Shown here in pieces: positions 1-8,306 of a stretch of 46,013 nucleotides of DNA. The notes below the pieces were generated by a model. It did no database searches. It was given only the letters and a program-made list of their open reading frames with translations, and had not been told where the DNA came from. The stretch is from Mycobacterium helveticum (GTDB lineage: Bacteria; Actinomycetota; Actinomycetes; Mycobacteriales; Mycobacteriaceae): positions 1 to 46,013 of the forward strand of contig NZ_VMQU01000031.1 of the NCBI RefSeq assembly GCF_007714205.1. The letters are read 5' to 3'. Within the stretch, counting starts at the first letter, position 1. The number at the start of each line of letters is the position of its first letter. A program made the position numbers and the translations under genes.

Positions 1-72
1 GCCCGAAACACGCAGCACCACAACAACACCCAAAACCGCAAACCTAAACCCCCAACTATGCGGAAAACGGGC

Positions 73-1179
73 CTAGCCGAGCACCCGCGCCGCAGCCGAG
101 CGCATCGTGCGCACGCCCGCAACCAGTCGTGGGAACTGCGGCCGCTGCCGGTCGTCACCGCGGGCCGGCCGGCCGGCGTCGAGCCGTTCCCGCTGCGGCA
201 CCACGACATACTTCGGGTCGCGGGTGGATTCGACCCCGGCCTCGAACACGCCGAACCGCTGCAGCACGCTGCCGGCCAGCAGCGCCAGCCCGGACAGTGC
301 CGCGGCGGGGCGGCGGCGTCCGGCCACCACCGCGCCCAGCGCCCCGCCGACCGTCAGGTACTCCGCCCGCCGGCGCAGCCGGTGGGCTGTGCCGCTGGTG
401 TAGGCCTGCGCGGCCAGGCCGATGCGCCGCTCCAGCAGCCGCGACGCCGCGACCTCGAGCCCGGCGCCCAGGACGGCCAGCCGGCGGGCCGGGCCGGCCT
501 CCTCGACCGGCGCGAGCAGCATCCCCAGCCCACCGCCGCTGGCCGCGGCGGAACCGGTGAACACGAACGGCAGGTACGGGTGTGCGGCGTTCCAGGCCGG
601 GACGGCGGTCTGCGACAGCAGCACCGCGGTGTAGGACGCGACCCCCGGCGCGAAAGCGGCCGCCGACAGCCCCGCCGGCCGCGCCGACCAGCTCAGCAGC
701 CGCCCGGGCCGGGACCGCCGCAGCGGCGCCGGCATCAGCTCCGCCGCCCCGGCCAGCGCCGCGCCCGGACCGTACGCGGACAGGATCCAGGTGCCCACGC
801 TCATCGGCGAACTCGGCTTGGCCACCCGCAGCATGTGGTGGAACCGCTCCGGGCGGCCCAGATCGGCGACCAGGAAGTACATGCCGGCGATCAGGCTGGC
901 CAACGCCCCGACCCGGCCCACGCGGCGCAGCGTCGGGCGGTCGGTCAGGTCGGCTCCGGCGGCCAGCAGCGCCGAGCCCCCCGACAGGCCACCGGCGAAC
1001 AGGTAGGCGGCGATCTTCCACTCCCACACCGGTGTCTTGAGCACCGCCCGCCCGTAGTACGACCGGAATTCGGCGCGCGGCACGGCCAGTTGTTCGCGCC
1101 CGCCGCCGCCGTCCCGGCCGCGGCTGAACATCTGGGCGTGGATGTCCTGCGCGCCCGCGTCGCTGCGCCGCTCTTTCAC
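73..1179 (-). CDS. nrfD: NrfD-like membrane subunit of the formate dehydrogenase
   Basis: Integral membrane quinone-reactive subunit (NrfD/PsrC family, 368 aa) expected to pass electrons from the FeS subunit to the menaquinone pool. Family-typical features are the N-terminal segment with TPVWEWKIAAYLFAGG, then ADLGRPERFHHMLR and PSSPMSVGTWIL, followed by several hydrophobic helices. The start is a GTG at 1179 that overlaps the fdhB stop in a GTGA arrangement, so translation is coupled. The same frame stays open far upstream inside fdhB and fdhA, but that part has no family resemblance and is read-through of high-GC DNA. It is the last gene of the selA-selB-fdhA-fdhB-nrfD run. The family is clear; the role as membrane anchor of Fdh is inferred from position. 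Formate dehydrogenases often use a cytochrome b gamma subunit instead, so this is an NrfD-type variant. Confidence 0.85.
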   Translation of the reverse strand: MKERRSDAGAQDIHAQMFSRGRDGGGGREQLAVPRAEFRSYYGRAVLKTPVWEWKIAAYLFAGGLSGGSALLAAGADLTDRPTLRRVGRVGALASLIAGMYFLVADLGRPERFHHMLRVAKPSSPMSVGTWILSAYGPGAALAGAAELMPAPLRRSRPGRLLSWSARPAGLSAAAFAPGVASYTAVLLSQTAVPAWNAAHPYLPFVFTGSAAASGGGLGMLLAPVEEAGPARRLAVLGAGLEVAASRLLERRIGLAAQAYTSGTAHRLRRRAEYLTVGGALGAVVAGRRRPAAALSGLALLAGSVLQRFGVFEAGVESTRDPKYVVVPQRERLDAGRPARGDDRQRPQFPRLVAGVRTMRSAAARVLG

Positions 1180-2216
1180 CGCCGGCCCCGCCCCAGGAAC
1201 GACGACACCGCGGCGGCGACGAGCGCCGACGCCGCCAGCCCGGCGTAACGCCACATGGCGGGCGCGTCGCGGGTCGGCACCACCGGGTCCGGCGGCAGCC
1301 CGTACACCTCGGGCTCGTCCAGCAGCAGGAAGAACGCGCCGTCGCCGCCCACGCCGTCGTTCGGGTCGTGACCGTACAGCCGCGCCTCGCTCACCCCGCC
1401 CTCGTGCAGCTTCTCCACGCGGCGGGCGGCGCGCTCGCGCAGCTCGTCGAGGACACCGAACTGGATGGAGTCGGTGGGGCAGGCCTTGGCGCACGCGGGT
1501 TCCAGGCCGTCCCGCAGCCGGTCGTAGCACAGCGTGCACTTCCAGGCCCGGCCGTCGCCCTCGCGCCGGTCGATCACCCCGTAGGGGCAGCCGGACACGC
1601 AGTAGCCGCACCCGTTGCAGATGTCCTGCTGCACCACGACGGTGCCGAACTCGGTGCGGAACAACGCGCCCGTCGGGCACACGTCCAGGCAGCCCGCGTG
1701 CGTGCAGTGCTTGCACACGTCGGAGCTCATCAGCCAACGGAAGTCGGTGCGGGCCTTTTCGCCGGTGCCATTCCCCGGGCGCGCGAACTTCGGGAAGTCC
1801 AGGTCCACCGGGGCGTTGCCGAGTTCCCCGCCGCCGCGCGGCATTGCCTCGACCGCCGCCGCGGCGACCCCCGCCGACTCGCCGCTGCCCGACGGGCCGG
1901 CCGGTGACCCGGCGCTGCCCGGATCCTGCCGCCCCAGCGGGCGGTCCTGCTCGATGAACGCGACGTGGCGCCACGAGCTGGCGCCCAGCATGCCGGTGTT
2001 GTCGAACGACATCCCCAGCAGGTTGAAGCCGGCATCGGCCTTCGAAGGCACGGAGTTCCACTCCTTGCACGCCACCTCGCAGGCCTTGCAGCCGATGCAC
2101 ACGGAGGTGTCGGTGAAGAACCCCACCCGCGGCGGGTGGTCCCGCGCGTATCCGGCGTTGCCGGCGGGGTCGGGATCCGGCCCGTAGAGGGACCCGTAGA
2201 AGCTGTTGTCGCTCAA
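1176..2216 (-). CDS. fdhB: Formate dehydrogenase iron-sulfur (beta) subunit
   Basis: Electron-transfer subunit (346 aa) with four [4Fe-4S] cysteine clusters. The first is Cys40-x2-Cys43-x2-Cys46-x3-Cys50; the others are the CKHC/CLDVCP, CNGCGYC/CPYGVI and CTLCYD/CAKACP groups, the FdnH/HybA arrangement. A C-terminal hydrophobic helix (AGLAASALVAAAVSSFLG) should tether it to the membrane. ATG at 2216 overlaps the fdhA stop (ATGA), and its own TGA overlaps the nrfD GTG start, so the three subunits are translationally coupled. An insertion of about 50 residues after the first cluster, rich in Gly, Ser and Ala, is longer than in the enterobacterial protein. It carries electrons from FdhA to the NrfD-like subunit. 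No twin-arginine signal is visible at the N-terminus. Confidence 0.92.
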   Translation of the reverse strand: MSDNSFYGSLYGPDPDPAGNAGYARDHPPRVGFFTDTSVCIGCKACEVACKEWNSVPSKADAGFNLLGMSFDNTGMLGASSWRHVAFIEQDRPLGRQDPGSAGSPAGPSGSGESAGVAAAAVEAMPRGGGELGNAPVDLDFPKFARPGNGTGEKARTDFRWLMSSDVCKHCTHAGCLDVCPTGALFRTEFGTVVVQQDICNGCGYCVSGCPYGVIDRREGDGRAWKCTLCYDRLRDGLEPACAKACPTDSIQFGVLDELRERAARRVEKLHEGGVSEARLYGHDPNDGVGGDGAFFLLLDEPEVYGLPPDPVVPTRDAPAMWRYAGLAASALVAAAVSSFLGRGRR

Positions 2217-5200
2217 GGCTTTTCCTCCGGCTCGAGGTGGACCACCGGGCCGGGCCGGGTGGTGTCCAGCTGAGTGCCCGTTTCGGTGGTGATGCCGGCG
2301 CGACGGCGGTAGTCGGCGATGTAGGCCAGCAGCTGCGGTCCGCGCGGCCGCCGCCCGGGCCGGACGTCGCAGGTGGCGACCTTGCTCTCCTGGATGAACA
2401 CGTTCGGGTCCAGCACCACCCCGAGCAGGTCGTTGACCACCTCACCCTGGACCGGTCCGGCGTAGCCCCAGTGGTAGGGCATCCACACCTGGTGGATCAC
2501 ACGGTCTTCGAGGCGCAGCGGCTTCATCCGGTCGGTCACGAACACCTTCGCGTCGATCGCCGTGCGGCTGGTGACCACGTGCGCCCAGTCCAGGTGCGTC
2601 AGCCCCCGCATCCGCGCCAGCTCGGGGGAGACCTCCACGAACAGCTCCGGCTGCAACTCCGCGAGATAGGGCAGCTGGCGGCTCATCCCGCCGGCGGTGT
2701 GGTGCTCGGTGAGCCGGGCCGTGGTGAACACGAACGGGAATACCTCGCCGTGCGCCTCCGGCGGCGCAGGGTTGGACGGATTGTCGCTGCGGCCGTATAC
2801 GATTCGCGCCGGGTTGCCCTGCTGGGCGTACAGCGCGTTGCGCACCGGCGACTCGTGCGGCTCGTAGTGGGTGGGCAGCGGGCCGTCGGCCAGGCCATTG
2901 GGTGCGAACAGCCAGGCCTTGCCGTCGGACTGCATGATGAACGCGTCGTCGCCGCGCAGCGCCTCGACGCCCACCGCGCCCTCGGGTGGGCGGTAGTCCG
3001 GTGGCTTGTTCCGCTCGAAGTCCGGGACGTCGTGGCCCGTCCACTCGTTGTTCTCCGGGTGCCACCAGACCAGCTTCTTGCGCTCGCTCCACGGGCGGCC
3101 CGCCGCGTCGGCCGACGCCCGGTTGTAGAGCACCCGGCGATTCAGCGGCCAGGTCCAGCCCCACTCGTTGTCGTGGGGGCCCTGCTCGTCGCGCGGCTTG
3201 CGCCGGGCCGCCTGGTTGACCTCGTCGGCGTACACCCCGCTGTAGATCCAGCAGCCGCAGGCGGTGCTGCCGTCGGCCCTCAGCTCGGTGTAGCCGCCAA
3301 CCGCCCGGCCGGTGGTCAGGTCGAGGCCGTTCATGCGGCGCAGCACGTCCTCGCCCGACGGCTCGGCACCCTCCGGGCCTTCGGTCGCGTAGTCCCAGGC
3401 CAGGTGCAGCAGCGGGAGGTCGCGGTCGTCGGTCGAGCCGGCCAGCTTCTCGCGCAGCCTGCGGCCCAGGTGGTAGAAGAACCACAGGTCCGAGCGGGCG
3501 TCGCCGGGCCGCTCGACCGCCTTCTCCCGCCACTGCAGCATGCGCTGGGTCTGGGTGAAGGTGCCGGCCTTCTCGACGTGGGAGGCGGCCGGGAAGAAGA
3601 ACACCTCGGTGCGGCACGTCTGCGGCGAGATCTCGCCGGTCTCGATCTCGGGCGCGTCCTTCCAGAAGGTGGCGCTCTCGATCATGACGAGGTCGCGCAC
3701 CACCAGCCAGTCGAGGTTGGCCATGCCGAGGCGCTGCAGCCGCCCGTGGGCGGACCCGACGGCCGGGTTCTGGCCGAGCAGGAAGTAGCCGAACACGGTG
3801 CCGTCGATCATGTCCAGCACCGTGCGGTAGGTGCCGTGGTCGCCGTTGATCCTGGGTAGGTAGTCGAAGCAGAAATCGTTGTCGGGCCGCGCGTGCTCGC
3901 CCCAGTACTCCTTGAGCAGCGACACCATGTAGGTGTCGGCCTGGTGCCAGAAGCCCTTCTGGTTGTGGCTGGTGATCTTCTCGAGGTAGTCCGACAGGGT
4001 CTCCTGGCCGGCCTGCGGCATCGCGAGGTAGCCGGGCAGCAGGTTGAACAGCGTCGGCACGTCGGTGGAGCCCTGGATGCCGGCGTGCCCGCGCAGCGCG
4101 AAGATCCCGCCGCCGGGGCGGCCGATGTTGCCCAGCAGCAGCTGGATGATCGACCCGGCGCGGATGAACTGGGCGCCCGTCGAATGCTGGGTCCAGCCCA
4201 CGCTGTACACCAGCGCGGCGGTGCGCTCCCGGCCCGAGTTCTGCGTCCACGCCCGCGCGATCCGGCCGAACGTCTCGGCCGGCACCCCGCACACCCGCTC
4301 CACCATCTCGGGGGTGTAGCGGGCGTAGTGCCGCTTGAGGACCTGGTAGACGCAGCGCGGGTGCTGCAGCGTCGGGTCGTTGGGGATGTCGCCGGCGCCG
4401 CCCTCGATCGGGGCCCCGCCGGAGCCCAGCTGCGTCGGCGCCCCCTGCTGCTTGTCGGCCGCCCCGCCCCGGCCGCCGTCGTCCGTGGACTCGTAGTGCC
4501 AGGTCGCCGGGTCGTAGGAGGCGGTGTCGGGGTCGTAGCCGCTGAACAGCCCGTCGAGATCCTCGGTGTCGCGGTAGCCCTCGGACAGGATGAACGACGC
4601 GTTGGTGTAGGTGGTCACGTACTCCCGGAAGTCCAGCTCACCCGACAGGATGTAGTTGATCACCCCGCCGAGGAAGGCGATGTCGGTGCCCGCGCGCAGC
4701 GGCACGTGCCGGTCGGCGACCGCGCTGGTGCGGGTGAACCGCGGGTCGATGTGGACGACCTGGGCGCCGCGCGCCTTGGCCTCCATCACCCACTGGAACC
4801 CGACCGGGTGCGCCTCGGCCATGTTCGAGCCCATGATGACGATGAAGTCCGCGTTCGCCAGGTCCTGCTGATGGTTCGTCGCGCCGCCGCGACCCAAGGA
4901 GGCTCCCAGACCGGGAACCGTGGCGCTGTGTCAAATACGGGCCTGGTTCTCGATCTGCAGCGCGCCCAGCGCGGTGAACAGCTTCTTGATCAGATAGTTC
5001 TCTTCGTTGTCCAGCGTCGCGCCGCCCAGGCTGGCGATGCCCATCGTGCGGCGCAGGGTGTTGCGGTCTTTGTCGAAGTCCTGCCAGCCCTTGCGGCGGG
5101 CGTCGAGCACCCGGTCGGCGACCATGTCCATCGCGGTGTCCAGGTCGAGCTCGGTCCACTCGGCGGCGTAGGGCGCGCGGTAGCGCACCGTGGTCTCCCG

Positions 5201-5500
5201 CTGCGACCCGGTGACCAGCTGCTTGCTGGCGGATCCCTTGGGACACAACCGGCCCCGGGAGATCGGGCTGTCCGGGTTGCCCTCGATCTGGACGACCTCG
5301 CCGTCGGTGACGTACACCTGCTGCGCGCAGCCGACCGCGCAGTAGGGGCACACCGAGTGCGCGACGCCGTCGGCGGTGGCGGTGCGGGGCTGCAGCCCCG
5401 CGGAGCGCTTGGACTGTGCGGCCTTGCCGCGGCCCAGCGGATCGGCGCCGGTGAGCTGGCGGTAGACCGGCCACGACTGGATCAGCTTGCCGATATCCAT
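2213..5500 (-). CDS. fdhA: Selenocysteine-containing formate dehydrogenase catalytic subunit (TGA 4933..4931 = Sec190)
   Basis: Molybdopterin-dependent formate dehydrogenase, formate to CO2 (1095 residues if the internal TGA is read as Sec). The N-terminal [4Fe-4S] motif is Cys51-x2-Cys54-x3-Cys58 ... Cys86-Pro-Lys. Codon 190 is TGA in the context NQARI-U-HSATVPGLG, which matches the FdnG/FdhF active site where Sec is followed by the catalytic His. Reading continues in the same frame to TGA at 2213 with full family similarity, including RGGATNHQQD, the MGSNMAEAHP cofactor region and the C-terminal molybdopterin-dinucleotide binding domain. A SECIS hairpin follows the TGA at once, and tRNA-Sec, selA, selB and selD lie next door. 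An automatic caller would split it into a 189-codon piece and an 894-codon piece starting at TTG 4897. Its start lies 7 nt after the selB stop, so it belongs to the sel operon. No TAT motif is seen. With selB damaged, full-length expression is doubtful. Confidence 0.93.
4901..4933 (-). promoter_or_regulatory. Bacterial SECIS element in fdhA (with its UGA)
   Basis: Reading the minus strand, TGA (4933..4931) is followed by 11 nt (4930..4920). Then comes a perfect 7-bp stem, GGTTCCC (4919..4913) with GGGAGCC (4907..4901), one pair being U-G. It closes the 5-nt loop GGTCT (4912..4908). From memory, E. coli fdhF also has a GGUCU apical loop starting 18 nt after UGA, so loop and spacing look identical. 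This is the site that the C-terminal winged-helix domains of SelB should bind to deliver Sec-tRNA. Seen directly in the sequence; function inferred by family knowledge. Confidence 0.9.
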
Positions 5501-5507
5501 GTCTCGA

Positions 5508-6886
5508 TCAAACCATTTCCCGGGTGCCGTCGCCGCCGCGGCGGGTCAGTCGCCGCGCGTCGAGCCGCTCCAGCAACGGCACGGCGACCCGCCGCGTGGT
5601 GCCCAGCGCGCGCCGGGCCTCGCTCACGGTGAACGGTTGCGGCAGTGCCGCCAGGATCCCGGCCGCGCGGTCGAGCGCGTCGGGACCCAGCACCACCCCG
5701 TCCGCGATGCGGGTCAACCGCCCGGCGCGCACCGCCGCGGCCAGCTCGCGGGCGCCGAGCCCCAGGGCGGCCAGGTCGTCGGCCTCCGGGGCGCGGAACG
5801 GTGCGGCGGCCAGCCGTTCCTCGAGGGTGCGCACGGCCTCCTCGACGCGGGCCGGCAGGCCGGCGCCGGGCGGTGCGACCAGGCCGTCGGACACCGTCAG
5901 CCCGGTGCCCTCGAGCAGCGTGGTCACCAGCTCGGCGGCGGGCAGCCCGAGCTGCCGGCGCAGCGCGTCCAGCGGCATGCCGGCCGCGAGCTCGTCGGCG
6001 CGGGCCCGCGCCGCGCCGCGGCGGCGCAGCGCCGGCGGGCGGACCCGACGTGCAGGACAAGCTCGCGGTGCAACGTCTGCGCCGCCCGCAGCGCGACGTC
6101 GACCTCGGCGGTGTCCAGCCACGCCCCCGGGGCGCGGACGGTGTCGCCGCGGCCGATGTGCCGGCGGTCCAGGCCGCGCAGGTTCAGCGCGACCCGGGCC
6201 ACCGCGGCGGCCTCGGCGCGGTCCTCGCCCAGGCACTGCAGCCCGCGCACGGTGACGCGCCGCCCGGCGTGTTCGAGTTCGTCGCCGACCCGGACGGTGC
6301 CGGCGGCCAGTGTCCCGGTCACCACCGTGCCCGCGCCCCGGACGGTGAAGGCGCGGTCCACCCACAGGCGCACGTCGGCGTCGCGGTCCGGTGCGGGCAG
6401 CCGGTCGGTGAGCGCCACCAGCCCGGCGCGCACCCGGTCCAGGTCGGTGCCGAGCACCACCGGCGGGCCGGCCAGCGAGGTGGCGGCGAACCGCTCCCGG
6501 GCCTGCTCGACGGCGGCCGCCGGGTCGGCCAGGTCGGCCTTGCTGATCACCAGCAGGCCGTGGCGGACGCCGAGGGCGTGCAGCGCCGCGAGGTGTTCGT
6601 CGGACTGCGGCATCCAGCCCTCGGTGGCGGCGACCACGAACACGACGAGGCTTTCCGGGGGCATTGCCCCCAAGCCGGCGAGCATGGTGGCGACGAACCG
6701 CTCGTGGCCCGGCACGTCGACGAACGCGATCCGCCGCCCGCCGATGTCGGCCCAGGCGAAGCCGAGGTCGATGGTCAGGCCGCGGCGCTGCTCCTCGGCC
6801 AGGCGGTCCGGCCACATGCCGGTGAGCCGGTGCACCAGCGTCGACTTGCCGTGGTCGACATGCCCGGCGGTGGTTACGACGAACAT
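5508..6886 (-). pseudogene. selB: selB, Sec-specific elongation factor, broken by an internal out-of-frame deletion
   Basis: The N-terminal 283 codons (from ATG 6886) encode a SelB GTPase domain: P-loop GHVDHGKS, G3 DVPGHE and G4 SKAD, followed by domain 2 (VRGAGTVVTGT). At about 6040 the reading stops making sense after ELVLHVGSA, the beginning of domain 3. Homology resumes in another frame with VRPPALRRRGAA and runs about 178 codons to the stop at 5508, covering the winged-helix SECIS-binding region. By memory of actinobacterial homologues, about 50 residues of domain 3 are missing and the two halves are out of frame. The intact protein would be nearly 600 aa, against about 460 here. An alternative ATG at 6901 exists only because of a 15-bp duplication. 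Its stop lies 7 nt before fdhA. Either a true pseudogene, which would abolish Sec decoding, or an assembly error in very GC-rich DNA. Confidence 0.8.
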
Positions 6887-8178
6887 GCCCGCGACGAACA
6901 TGCCCGCACGGCGGTCGCCAGCAGCTCGTCGTCGTCGGGGGCAACGGTGCGCAGGTCCAGCAGGCAGCGGCCGGCCTCCACGCGGCCGACCACCGGCGGG
7001 TCGCCGGCGCGCAGCGCCGCCGCGTAGCGCTCCGGCAGGCTCAGCCCGGCGCTGGGCAGCGCCACGTCCGGGGCGCCGCCGCCGCCGACGGCCGCGACGC
7101 AGTCGACCATCTCGGCGTCCGGCAGCCCCGCGGCCAGCCGCTGCGCCCGCGCGCGCAGCGCCGCGACGTCGGTTCTCAGGGCCCGGGCCACCGGCGGCGG
7201 CGGGCCCACGAGGGTGGCCTCCAGCGCGGCGAGGGTGAGCTTGTCCACCCGCAGGGCGCGCGCCGCCGGGTGGCGGCGCAGCCGCTCGACCAGCGCGGCG
7301 TCGCCGACCAGCAGCCCGGCCTGCGGGCCGCCCAGCAGCTTGTCGCCGCTGGCGGTGACCAGGTCGGCCCCGTCGCGCAGCGCCGACGTCGCGTCGGGTT
7401 CGTCGGGCAGCAACGGATGCGGCGCCAGGAGCCCGGAGCCGATGTCGACCACCAGCGGCACGCCCAGCCCGGCCAGTTCGCGCACCGCGACCGCCGACGT
7501 GAACCCGCTGACGTGGAAGTTCGACGGGTGCACCTTGAGCACGAACCCGGTGTCGGGCCCGATCGCGCCGGTGTAGTCGGCCAGGGCGGTGCGGTTGGTG
7601 GTGCCGACCTCGCGGAGCCGCGCACCGGCCGAGGCCAGCAGGTCCGGGATGCGGAATCCGTCGCCGATCTCGACCATCTCGCCGCGGCTGATCACGATCT
7701 CCTGGCCGGGGGCCAGCGCGAGCGCGGTCAGCAGCAGCGCGGCCGCGTTGTTGTTGACCACGTGCACGCCGCCGGCGGCGGGGACCGCCCGGGCCAGCGC
7801 GGCCAGCGCCGAGCGGCCACGGCGGGCGCGCCGGCCGGTCGCCAGGTCGAACTCGACGTCGGTGGCACCGCCGGCCGCGACGACGGCGTCCAGCGCGGCC
7901 GGCGACAGCGGCGCCCGGCCCAGGTTGGTGTGCACGACGACGCCGGTGGCGTTGAGGACGGGCCGCAGGCCCGACGCGGTGCGCGGCAGCGTGGCCACGG
8001 CGTGATCGGCGACGCGCTCCGGGGCGATCTCCCCGGCGCGGGCGGCCTGCTGGGCGGCGGCGATCACCGACTTGACCAGCTCGCGGCCCAGTACCCGCTG
8101 CGCTTCGGCGAGGCGGGGATCGGCGAGCAGCGCATCGGTGCGCGGCACCCGGCGGCGGGGATCGGTCACTTCGCTCAC
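6874..8178 (-). CDS. selA: L-seryl-tRNA(Sec) selenium transferase SelA
   Basis: PLP enzyme (434 aa) that converts Ser-tRNA(Sec) to Sec-tRNA(Sec) using selenophosphate. The PLP lysine is Lys280 in the family signature SGDKLLGGPQAG. Other hallmarks are NATGVVVHTNLGRAPL near residue 80, NNNAAALLL near 143 and EVGTTNRT near 190. It starts with GTG at 8178, 14 nt downstream of the 3' CCA of tRNA-Sec on the same strand, so tRNA and selA are probably in one transcript. The C-terminus reads RACSSRACSS because of a perfect 15-bp tandem duplication (6878..6907) that overlaps the beginning of selB. The gene is otherwise full length and intact. Confidence 0.95.
   Translation of the reverse strand: MSEVTDPRRRVPRTDALLADPRLAEAQRVLGRELVKSVIAAAQQAARAGEIAPERVADHAVATLPRTASGLRPVLNATGVVVHTNLGRAPLSPAALDAVVAAGGATDVEFDLATGRRARRGRSALAALARAVPAAGGVHVVNNNAAALLLTALALAPGQEIVISRGEMVEIGDGFRIPDLLASAGARLREVGTTNRTALADYTGAIGPDTGFVLKVHPSNFHVSGFTSAVAVRELAGLGVPLVVDIGSGLLAPHPLLPDEPDATSALRDGADLVTASGDKLLGGPQAGLLVGDAALVERLRRHPAARALRVDKLTLAALEATLVGPPPPVARALRTDVAALRARAQRLAAGLPDAEMVDCVAAVGGGGAPDVALPSAGLSLPERYAAALRAGDPPVVGRVEAGRCLLDLRTVAPDDDELLATAVRACSSRACSS
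6878..6907. repeat. 15-bp perfect tandem duplication at the selA/selB overlap
   Basis: Unit GACGAACATGCCCGC at 6878-6892 is repeated exactly at 6893-6907. It adds five residues to the SelA C-terminus and creates a second in-frame ATG for selB (6901 as well as 6886). Because 15 is a multiple of three, neither frame is disturbed. Confidence 0.9.
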
Positions 8179-8192
8179 TTCAGGTGCCAGGG

Positions 8193-8287
8193 TGGCGGAG
8201 GCGGACGGGAATCGAACCCGCCAACGGCAGCGTCTGCCGCTCGACGGTTTTGAAGACCGCGCCGGTCACCAGACCGGGCACACCTCC
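8193..8287 (-). tRNA. selC: tRNA-Sec (anticodon UCA)
   Basis: 95-nt gene with encoded CCA (8195..8193). The anticodon loop CTTCAAA carries TCA at 8253..8251, with stem GCGGT/ACCGT. It has the long extra arm of tRNA-Sec (GCGGCAG-ACG-CTGCCGT, 7 bp), a T-arm with loop TTCGATT closed by GCGGG/CCCGT, and an extended acceptor stem (GGAGGTGT against CCGCCTCC, with one U-G and a mismatch at the eighth pair). The D-arm CCGGT/ACCGG has a six-base loop. Extended acceptor, long variable arm and UCA anticodon together distinguish it from tRNA-Ser. It is just upstream of selA on the same strand and 19 nt from the divergent selD start. Confidence 0.95.
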
Positions 8288-8306
8288 CTGGACCATGGGG
8301 ACAATT

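Noticed and set aside
1180..2445. Upstream extension of the nrfD frame to 790 aa
   Set aside because: The extra part overlaps fdhB and fdhA on the same strand in another frame and has no family similarity; it is Arg/Ala/Gly-rich read-through.
4931..4933. Premature stop splitting fdhA into two pseudogene halves
   Set aside because: TGA sits exactly at the Sec position, is followed by a SECIS hairpin and has tRNA-Sec, selA and selD next to it; both sides share one frame.
3893..5632. 579-codon frame antisense to fdhA
   Set aside because: Shadow of the Sec-containing gene; no domain content.
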